Program-made: the position numbers and the translations under genes
In this document: positions 23,279-28,713 of the stretch, piece by piece
Numbering within the stretch: the stretch's first letter is position 1
Layout of the letters: each line of letters begins with the position of its first letter
The notes under the pieces: model-generated
Databases searched by the model: none
What the model saw: the letters and a program-made list of their open reading frames with translations, nothing else
Told to the model about the DNA's origin: nothing
Assembly: GCA_016190245.1 (NCBI GenBank)
Contig: JACPQY010000052.1
Coordinates: 1-38,740 of the forward strand
Direction: 5' to 3'
Source: Nitrospirota bacterium
GTDB taxonomy: Bacteria; JACPQY01
Length of the DNA stretch: 38,740 nucleotides

Positions 23279-23512
23279 TTACGATTCCCGGCGGATTCGT
23301 CCGAATTGGTCCGGCGTTAATTCGATGTCCCTCAAGATGGCGCGGACCATGCCACGATGGAGGTCTTCGCCGCGATGCATGGGCACCACGGTGGCGCGGC
23401 CGTCGGAGTGCCGGAAATAGGCGTGGCTTCCACGTTGACGAATCAATTCAAACCCAAGACGCCGGAGAATTCTTGTCATCTCGGTCGATGACAAGACCGG
23501 GAGCCTGCTCAA
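23279..23512 (-). CDS. hicA: HicA toxin (mRNA interferase)
   Basis: 77 residues. LPVLSSTEMTRILRRLGFELIRQRGSHAYFRHSDGRATVVPMH has the double-stranded RNA-binding-like HicA fold with the catalytic G-S-H motif (RQRGSHAYF). The tail GMVRAILRDIELTPDQF is also typical. The ATG overlaps the hicB stop by 4 nt. Order here is hicB-hicA, and both are the last genes of a four-gene minus-strand operon. Confidence 0.94.
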   Translation of the reverse strand: MSRLPVLSSTEMTRILRRLGFELIRQRGSHAYFRHSDGRATVVPMHRGEDLHRGMVRAILRDIELTPDQFGRIRRES

Positions 23513-23727
23513 GCGGTCAGTTCAATCTGGTGAACGCCGACGAAAGTGTTTTGCTGAACGGGGCGCTTCTCGATTTCCAAGCAAAGGCGGATGGCCTCCC
23601 TTAGCCGTTTCTCCAGTCCGGAAAGGGTTCGGGCCTGCGTATGGCAGCCCTTGAGGTCGGGAACAATCCCGACATACCAACCGTCCTCGTCCCGTTCAAC
23701 AATGACCGGGAAGCGATAGGTCTTCAC
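23509..23727 (-). CDS. hicB: HicB antitoxin
   Basis: 72 residues from GTG 23727. TYRFPVIVERDEDGWYVGIVPDLKGCHTQARTLSGLEKRLREAIRLCLE is the partial RNase H fold of HicB (D-G-W-Y---P-L-GC-T-G----E). The C-terminal DNA-binding extension is short or absent, so the operon is probably regulated through the upstream Phd. The longer frame from 23817 reads into the preceding RelE gene and is rejected. The gap to that gene is 16 nt. Confidence 0.9.
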   Translation of the reverse strand: MKTYRFPVIVERDEDGWYVGIVPDLKGCHTQARTLSGLEKRLREAIRLCLEIEKRPVQQNTFVGVHQIELTA

Positions 23728-23743
23728 AAAGTCACCGTAACAC

Positions 23744-24040
23744 CTACTGGCCCATCGCGCAACGGACGAAGACACCGACTTCGCGTTCCAGGTCCTTCCT
23801 GTGAAAGACCGCGCCAATGACCACCTTGCCCCCGTCCACTCGATAGATCGCTCGATAGTCGCCGGAGCGGAACCGATAGGTAGCGATCCTGAACCCCCTC
23901 AACTTCCTGCTCTTCGGGGACGGCGGGCAGGGATCATTCTGAAGCGAGAGCAGATCATCCAATACCTGGAGTCTCGCGGGCGGATCGAGCTTGCGGAGTT
24001 GCCGATGGGCTTTGGGCGAGACTTCAATCGCCCATTTCAC
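23744..24040 (-). CDS. RelE/ParE-type toxin
   Basis: 98 residues. MKWAIEVSPKAHRQLRKLDPPARLQVLDDLLSLQNDP, then KLRGFRIATYRFRSGDYRAIYRVDGGKVVIGAVFHRKDLER, is the RelE fold with the DYRAIY strand and the HRKD-Y/L C-terminal motif. It overlaps the upstream Phd gene by 17 nt. It is the second gene of Phd-RelE-HicB-HicA. Confidence 0.9.
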   Translation of the reverse strand: MKWAIEVSPKAHRQLRKLDPPARLQVLDDLLSLQNDPCPPSPKSRKLRGFRIATYRFRSGDYRAIYRVDGGKVVIGAVFHRKDLEREVGVFVRCAMGQ

Positions 24041-24293
24041 GCTTGGTTTCCTCGATCAAGCGTTCGATGGGGAGACCGCCCTTCTTCCGATACTCCTTGA
24101 AGGACCGATCCAGGGCCTTCCGAAAACCGGCATGGTGCTCAAGTAGGTACTCTTCGAAACTGTCCTCATCCAGAGGGATCAGGGCCGCCGTGGGCTTCCC
24201 GTGGGAGACCACGACCACCCCGCCGGTCTTCCGCGCTTTTCGGATGAACTCCGAGGCTCGCGCTTTCAGTTCGCGAACATTCGCAAAAATCAT
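24024..24293 (-). CDS. Phd/YefM-type antitoxin
   Basis: 89 residues. MIFANVRELKARASEFIRKARKTGGVVVVSHGKPTAALIPLDEDSFEEYLLEHH is the Phd/YefM N-terminal DNA-binding fold (V-ELK----E-I-----G--V-V---GKP-A-L). The C-terminal helix (RKALDRSFKEYRKKGGLPIERLI) would bind the RelE toxin. It is the first gene of the operon and the likely repressor, with an operator directly against its start codon. Confidence 0.92.
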   Translation of the reverse strand: MIFANVRELKARASEFIRKARKTGGVVVVSHGKPTAALIPLDEDSFEEYLLEHHAGFRKALDRSFKEYRKKGGLPIERLIEETKREMGD

Positions 24294-24331
24294 TGTAGTC
24301 CCAATTATAGACTACATCCCCTGCCCGTCAA
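24294..24331 (-). promoter_or_regulatory. Consensus promoter and operator of Phd-RelE-HicBA
   Basis: Minus strand: -35 TTGACG (24331-24326), 16-nt spacer, perfect -10 TATAAT (24309-24304), 10 nt to ATG 24293. The inverted repeat TGTAGTC/GACTACA (24294-24300 and 24310-24316) encloses the -10 box and abuts the ATG. The leader would be only about 3-5 nt. Confidence 0.8.
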
Positions 24332-24401
24332 GCGTGTCTGCGCTGGAGTTCAACGAATTTCCCTCGTGCGCGGCGGGGCGTTCACCCCCACCCTCACCCT
24401 C

Positions 24402-24490
24402 TCCGCCGCGGCGGATCGAGGGGGAGGGGACCCCTTTGAAACCCTTCCCCCCAGGCCCCGAATGGCCACATTCGGGGCCTGGGGGGAAGG
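24402..24490. terminator. Large perfect hairpin, possible terminator downstream of the Phd-RelE operon
   Basis: 24443-24464 and 24469-24490 are perfectly complementary (22-bp stem, loop GCCA; half-stem CCTTCCCCCCAGGCCCCGAAT, given here without its last base). A second palindrome TCCGCCGCGGCGGA is at 24402-24415. The hairpin lies about 40 nt after the end of the minus-strand RelE gene (24531). A U-run is poor on both strands, so it could also be a dispersed repeat or a 3'-end stabiliser. Confidence 0.55.
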
Positions 24491-24530
24491 CCTGGATAGG
24501 GGGTCGAACGCAAGTGAAGCGAGAATGCGG

Positions 24531-24788
24531 CTACTCCCCATAGTGTGTCTTCGCCCGGTGGATGAAAACCGTTCTCTGTGGTTCGCTGACGGAGTACACG
24601 ATTCGGTCCTTGTACGTGAGCCTGTAGGAGAAGAACCCGGCGAGGTCACCCACAAGCCGCTTTCCGCAATACGGATCCTTCGAGAGTGTTTCGAGGAGAA
24701 TCTGCCTGAGCTTGAGCTGAAGCTTGGGAGTCAGCGCGTGGAAATCTTTGACGGCAACGCGAGTAAGGCGGATCTCATAGGGCTTCAC
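24531..24788 (-). CDS. RelE/YoeB-type toxin
   Basis: 85 residues. YEIRLTRVAVKDFHALTPKLQLKLRQILLETLSKDPYCGKRLVGDLAGFFSYRLTYKDRIVYSVSEPQRTVFIHRAKTHYGE matches the RelE/YoeB toxin pattern: YRL--KDRIVY, then I-R---HYG with the catalytic His/Tyr near the end. It overlaps the antitoxin by 4 nt. Confidence 0.92.
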   Translation of the reverse strand: MKPYEIRLTRVAVKDFHALTPKLQLKLRQILLETLSKDPYCGKRLVGDLAGFFSYRLTYKDRIVYSVSEPQRTVFIHRAKTHYGE

Positions 24789-25045
24789 GTCTTCTTGCGA
24801 AAGAGCTCGTCCATGGAAACCGTCTTCCCCGTCTTCATCTGCCTGAGCGAGGTGCTGAGCTTCCGGCGGAATCCGGGAACGGAAAGGAGATCCAGAGTCT
24901 CGACAAGCCCCTCGTAGTCTTCTTCGGACATCAGGATGGCAACGCCCCGACGATGCTGGATTCGGTAGCTCCGGTGGCCTTCAGCCGCTCCCTTGACCAG
25001 ATCGAAGAACTCCCGGCGTGCCATCGTGGCGGTCAGCGTCGTCAT
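24785..25045 (-). CDS. Phd/YefM-type antitoxin
   Basis: 86 residues. TLTATMARREFFDLVKGAAEGHRSYRIQHRRGVAILMSEEDYEGLVETLDLLSVPGF is the YefM signature; the LMSEEDYEGL-ETL-LL-- block is diagnostic. The tail carries the toxin-binding segment. The start ATG 25045 has GGAAGG 6 nt upstream. A promoter and a GTACG/CGTAC operator precede it. Confidence 0.93.
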   Translation of the reverse strand: MTTLTATMARREFFDLVKGAAEGHRSYRIQHRRGVAILMSEEDYEGLVETLDLLSVPGFRRKLSTSLRQMKTGKTVSMDELFRKKT

Positions 25046-25059
25046 GCGGGACCTTCCAT

Positions 25060-25110
25060 GAAAGCGTACGTTATAGCGTACATGGTTGCGTGCGTTGCGT
25101 CAATCCCAGG
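25060..25110 (-). promoter_or_regulatory. Promoter and operator of Phd-RelE
   Basis: On the minus strand TTGACG (near 25104-25099) is followed 17 nt later by TACGCT, and TATAAC overlaps just downstream. The inverted repeat GTACG-TTATAG-CGTAC at 25066-25081 covers the -10 region. Unlike the leaderless cases, about 20 nt of leader with a Shine-Dalgarno sequence remains. Confidence 0.6.
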
Positions 25111-25173
25111 GCGTTCTGGAGTTTCCTGAATTTCCCTCGTAGCTTCGAGGGCAGGATTTCCTCCCCTTTGTAG

Positions 25174-26667
25174 GGCTTGTCATTACCCACATCTTTTTCG
25201 GCCGGTCTGCCGACTATCTGTTGTGGCGGGCTACAGGAGGATGGATTCGGCATGGATGTGACCCTTCTTGACCCCCTGGAGTGGGCTGTGATGCAGTTCT
25301 CGGATGCCCACCTGGGCGACGTTCGACGCTCCAAGCGCTTGGTGCGCGTGGCCGCGGCCTTGGCCGCCCGCCCCACGGGCACCCTCCCACGAGCCTTCCC
25401 GGATGCGGCTGGTTTGAAGGGAGGCTACCGACTCTTGTCCGGATCGGAAGTGACTCACGAAGACATCGTGGAGCCGCCCACGCGCAAGACTCATCAACTG
25501 TGCCAACAGCCCGGGACGTACCTGTTGATCGAGGACACCACGCAGTTGGACTTTACTTCCCGCCGGGCGACGAGGGGGTTGGGGCGGATTGGAGACGATC
25601 GAGGCCGTGGGTTGTATGTGCATACCACCTTGGCGGTGCGTGTGCAGGACGGGCAGGAGCCCTTGTCTCCGGCGGTGACGCTGGTGGGTTTGTTTGGGCA
25701 GAGCTGTTGGGCCCGCACCGATCCGCCCCGGGAGGACCGCCAGGACAAGGCGCGACGCCTGAGGCGGCCCCGGGAATCGCAGCGATGGGCCAAGGCGTTG
25801 AAGGTGGCGGGGCGTCCGGGGGCCGGAGTGGAATGGATCTATGTGGCCGATCGAGAGTCGGACATTTACGAGGTGTTTGAGGTCTGTCGGGCACAAGGGG
25901 TGAACTTTGTGGTGCGAGCCAGTTGGCCGCGCGCGTTGGAGTCGCACGAGGGGTCGGTGAGGGACGCCGTGGCCGCCGCACCGGTCCGAGGCGGCTTCGA
26001 GTTGACGCTTCGCGCCCGGCCGGGACAATCGGCTCGCCGGGCGTGTTTGGATCTGAGGGCGTGCGAGGTCGAGATTCGAGGGCCGTGGCGTCCGGACCGG
26101 CGGTGCGATCCGATGGGATTGAACGTGGTGGAGGTGCGGGAGGCCGGTGCACCCCCGGGCGTGGAGCCGATTCACTGGGTGCTCTTGACCTCGCGGCCGA
26201 TTGAGACCCTGGACCAGGTGCACCGGGTGGTGGGTTTCTATAGTCGGCGGTGGTGGGTGGAGGAGTATCACAAGGCGCTCAAGACCGGGACGCGGGTGGA
26301 GGCCAGTCAGCTGAGCCAGGCGGATCGGGTGGAGGCGCTGGTGGGGATCCTGGCGGTCGTGGCGGTTCGGCTGTTGAACACCAAGCTGTTGGCCTCCGCT
26401 ACGCCCCAGGAGCCGGTCGGGCCCGAGGAGATGGAGCCGCAGGCGCTCAAGATCTTGGAGACGCGCTATGGAGTTCCGGCCGGGGGATGGACGCGGGCAA
26501 GCGTGCTGATTGCCGTGGCCCGGATGGGTGGATTCTTGGCCCGCAAAGGCGACGGATCGCCCGGGTGGATCACGATCTGGCGCGGCTGGTCGCAACTGGC
26601 GCCCATGACGGAGGGTTACATCCTGGCCGAGGAAGTTCATGGAATCAAATGTGGGTAATGACAAGCC
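25174..26667 (+). mobile_element. Complete IS4-family (Tn5/IS50-like) insertion sequence
   Basis: 19-bp perfect terminal inverted repeats: GGCTTGTCATTACCCACAT at 25174-25192 and its complement at 26649-26667. Length is about 1.49 kb with one transposase gene. The flanks share TTTGTA directly outside both ends (left CTTTGTAG, right TTTGTAAG), suggesting a short target duplication with one possible difference. The flanks rejoin into a CCTCC...TTTGTAAG-AGGAGG hairpin, so the element has probably inserted into a palindromic repeat. Confidence 0.9.
25252..26658 (+). CDS. IS4-family transposase (Tn5-like)
   Basis: 468 residues. The N-terminal domain AHLGDVRRSKRLVRVAAALAARPTGTLPRAF and GGYRLLSGSEVTHEDI match the Tn5 transposase DNA-binding part. 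The DDE triad is visible: Asp95 (LIEDTTQLDF), Asp200 (ADRESDIYEV) and Glu337 in Y330-x2-R333-x3-E337-x6-K344 (YSRRWWVEEYHKALK), the YREK box of IS4. AGGAGG at 25235-25240 lies 11 nt before ATG 25252. The frame is intact to the last residues at the right inverted repeat, so the element may be active. Confidence 0.95.
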   Translation: MDVTLLDPLEWAVMQFSDAHLGDVRRSKRLVRVAAALAARPTGTLPRAFPDAAGLKGGYRLLSGSEVTHEDIVEPPTRKTHQLCQQPGTYLLIEDTTQLDFTSRRATRGLGRIGDDRGRGLYVHTTLAVRVQDGQEPLSPAVTLVGLFGQSCWARTDPPREDRQDKARRLRRPRESQRWAKALKVAGRPGAGVEWIYVADRESDIYEVFEVCRAQGVNFVVRASWPRALESHEGSVRDAVAAAPVRGGFELTLRARPGQSARRACLDLRACEVEIRGPWRPDRRCDPMGLNVVEVREAGAPPGVEPIHWVLLTSRPIETLDQVHRVVGFYSRRWWVEEYHKALKTGTRVEASQLSQADRVEALVGILAVVAVRLLNTKLLASATPQEPVGPEEMEPQALKILETRYGVPAGGWTRASVLIAVARMGGFLARKGDGSPGWITIWRGWSQLAPMTEGYILAEEVHGIKCG

Positions 26668-26957
26668 TTTGTAAGAGGAGGCCAGGTGGGGTAGAAGAGC
26701 CGAGGGACCCCTCTCTACCTCCCCCAACCCCTCCTTACAAAGGAGGGGATTGTGAACGCTCCCCGAAAAATTCAGTAAACTCCAGCAGGGTATTGGCGGG
26801 TCCGGGGTGGCTTCAAGCCCGCGGGAGAGGGTCAATTCAAGACACGGGAGAAACCCAGGGGGGGTGCGATCTCGGGGAGGGCCGAACCGGCCACGATGGG
26901 ATCAGGCCCGGCCTCCAGCTGCCTCATCCCATCGTGGCGGCGGCCATCGCCGGAAGG
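26668..26957. repeat. Intergenic region with CCCCTCCTT hairpin element
   Basis: CCCCTCCTT-ACA-AAGGAGGGG at 26728-26748 forms a perfect 9-bp stem. Similar sequence flanks both IS ends, so two copies of this element existed here before the insertion. No gene was recognised; the upstream ACCTCCCCCAACCC is a usual companion of this hairpin in other genomes (from memory). Confidence 0.6.
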
Positions 26958-27212
26958 TTACCTGTCATCGACTTCGCGGCGGTGACCGATCCTCAGGATC
27001 AGTACTTTCCCCTCCAAGAGTGCGAAGATCACGCGGTAGTCACCGACGCGGAGCTTGCGCAACCCCGCGAAGCGACCCCGCAGCATGGGATACGCGTCGG
27101 CCTTGTCGGCAAGCTCCAACTCTATCTTGTCGAGGATTCGCCGGGCGTCCGTCTTGGCCAGGTGTTGAAGGTCTTTCCGGACACTTCTCTTGTACGTGAT
27201 CTCATAGGCCAA
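26958..27212 (-). CDS. RelE/ParE-type toxin
   Basis: 84 residues. YEITYKRSVRKDLQHLAKTDARRILDKIELELADKADAYPMLRGRFAGLRKLRVGDYRVIFALLEGKVLILRIGHRREVD is the RelE/StbE-like fold; L-G----RKLRVGDYRVIF and I-HR-E-Y/D are diagnostic. It overlaps the antitoxin by 11 nt. Confidence 0.93.
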   Translation of the reverse strand: MAYEITYKRSVRKDLQHLAKTDARRILDKIELELADKADAYPMLRGRFAGLRKLRVGDYRVIFALLEGKVLILRIGHRREVDDR

Positions 27213-27420
27213 GGGACTTTCTCAGCTTCCGGCTGGAAACGACGGGGTCCGTTGGGTCACGCAAGCGGTCCAGGGCGATCTGCACGTCGGCGAAGTCGTC
27301 GAAATAGGTTTCAAGGGCTTTCTGAATGTGAAACGACCGGGATCGCTCGGTTTCTTTCGCAATTTTCTCCAATTCCCTGGCGATCTTCTCCGGGAGACGA
27401 ACGGACACGGCCGCGCTCAT
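27202..27420 (-). CDS. Ribbon-helix-helix antitoxin (CopG/RelB-like)
   Basis: 72 residues. AAVSVRLPEKIARELEKIAKETERSRSFHIQKALETYFDDFADVQIALDRL is a textbook RHH DNA-binding domain, with a long C-terminal toxin-binding tail. It is the first gene of the pair. AAGG about 10 nt before ATG 27420 is a weak ribosome-binding site. Confidence 0.92.
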   Translation of the reverse strand: MSAAVSVRLPEKIARELEKIAKETERSRSFHIQKALETYFDDFADVQIALDRLRDPTDPVVSSRKLRKSLGL

Positions 27421-27424
27421 AGCA

Positions 27425-27479
27425 AGGCCCTTGCTGTGATCATTGTATTACATTGTGTGCACCCTGTTCATCCATGTCA
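27425..27479 (-). promoter_or_regulatory. Promoter region of the RHH-RelE pair (tentative)
   Basis: Minus strand: TTGACA near 27478-27473, with CACAAT about 17 nt later and TACAAT further down. The repeated ACAATG words and TGTAATACA around 27443-27458 look like RHH half-sites. Which -10 is used is unclear. Confidence 0.4.
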
Positions 27480-27604
27480 AGCCCGGATCCGTACTGCCAT
27501 CAGCAGGCGAGTCGCGGTCCCCGAACGAAGCTGCCGGCCTTGATGGGTGCGCGGCTGCCAAGTCCAGCCTGGCACGGCGTACGATGTAGATGGCCCGGAG
27601 GTTG

Positions 27605-27640
27605 TTGACGGCTCGAATAGCCCGTCCTATCGTTCGCGTG
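27605..27640 (+). promoter_or_regulatory. Leaderless promoter of the PD-(D/E)XK gene
   Basis: -35 TTGACG 27605-27610, 17-nt spacer, -10 TATCGT 27628-27633, then 7 nt to ATG 27641. No Shine-Dalgarno sequence. Confidence 0.65.
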
Positions 27641-28612
27641 ATGGCCGAGCTGGTCAATGAGTTCGCGTGGTCCGTCTCGCGGGCCCGTACGTTCAAAGAG
27701 TGCAAGCGGCAGTACTATTATGACGTGTACGGGTTCTGGAACGGTTGGAGGGATGATGCTCCGGAGGAGACAAAGGAGCTCTACGTCCTTCACCAACTCA
27801 AGACGCGGTGGATGTGGGCGGGTGAAGTCGTTCACAACGCCATCCAGCGCTACTTGGAGGAGTTGAAGCGCGAGCATCCGGTCGAGTCCGGCGCATGGAG
27901 GGCGGACACGGTCCAGAGAATGCGCGCGGACTGGGCCAACTCGCGTCGGAAACTCTACAGAGAGCCGGGAATGGCCAAGCGCAGCCTCGCCCTTTTCGAG
28001 CACGAGTACGATGTGGAGGTAGCACAGGAGAAATGGCGGGATCTCTCGGGGATGGTGGAGGACTGCCTCATGGCCTTTGAAGATACCAAGGCCCTTGAGA
28101 ACCTGCGGCGTGTCCCCTCCTCAGACTGGACGATCGAGGAGTTCGTGAAGATCCCGTTGCGCGAGCCGGAAGGAGGCGGATCCGTTCTCATGCTGGCGAA
28201 GATGGATTTCGTGTACCGGACGCGCGAGAGGCACCTGAGGATCATTGACTGGAAGACGGGCAAGGGCGAGAGCCGGGGTGGAGGCGCGGACGCAAACGAT
28301 GATCTCTCGGATACGGCCTTGCAGATGGGGGCCTACGGGCTGGCCGCCGTGGAGAAGTGGAAGACCGCGCCGGACGCCGTCGAAGCCTTCGCGATCAATC
28401 TGAGAACCCGCGCCGAAGCGCCCTACCCGGTCGGCCCCCAGGAGGTGGAGCGCGCCCGGGCGAGGCTCTTCGACGACGCGAAGGAGATGAGATCGTTTCT
28501 CCGCGACCCCGGGTCCAATCTGGCGATCGAGGACGACTATCCCGGCGCCGCCGATCCCGACATCTGCCGGTGGTGCGGCTTCCGGCGCCTCTGCCCCGTC
28601 CGTCCGGCCTGA
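27641..28612 (+). CDS. PD-(D/E)XK nuclease family protein (RecB/Cas4-like)
   Basis: 323 residues. The start ELVNEFAWSVSRARTFKECKRQYYY has the S-(R)-T--EC-R-(W/Y)-Y motif with the first Cys. WMWAGEVVHNAIQRYLEE gives the G---H motif; LMLAKMDFVYRTRERHLRIIDWKTGKGE the D ... D-x-K core; ALQMGAYGLAA the Q---Y motif; and DPDICRWCGFRRLCP the C-terminal cysteines. The four cysteines may bind an Fe-S cluster, as in Cas4/AddB. No CRISPR array, helicase or cas gene is beside it. Either a solitary repair or defence nuclease. GTG or ATG codons upstream (27590) are excluded by the promoter. Confidence 0.87.
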   Translation: MAELVNEFAWSVSRARTFKECKRQYYYDVYGFWNGWRDDAPEETKELYVLHQLKTRWMWAGEVVHNAIQRYLEELKREHPVESGAWRADTVQRMRADWANSRRKLYREPGMAKRSLALFEHEYDVEVAQEKWRDLSGMVEDCLMAFEDTKALENLRRVPSSDWTIEEFVKIPLREPEGGGSVLMLAKMDFVYRTRERHLRIIDWKTGKGESRGGGADANDDLSDTALQMGAYGLAAVEKWKTAPDAVEAFAINLRTRAEAPYPVGPQEVERARARLFDDAKEMRSFLRDPGSNLAIEDDYPGAADPDICRWCGFRRLCPVRPA

Positions 28613-28713
28613 GATCGCGGCGCGAGGCCGAGAGGGGGGTGGGTTCGCGTGGCGAGCCCCTCCAAGAGAGGCAGCGCCGCAGCCCAGCCTTCTCCGAGAG
28701 CAGAAGTCAGATG

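Noticed and set aside
25231-26835. 534-codon open frame antisense to the transposase
   Set aside because: Antisense shadow; the transposase frame carries the DDE and YREK motifs.
27605-28612. Cas4 and adaptation module
   Set aside because: The nuclease has Cas4-like motifs, but there is no cas1, cas2 or array nearby, so a CRISPR role is not supported.
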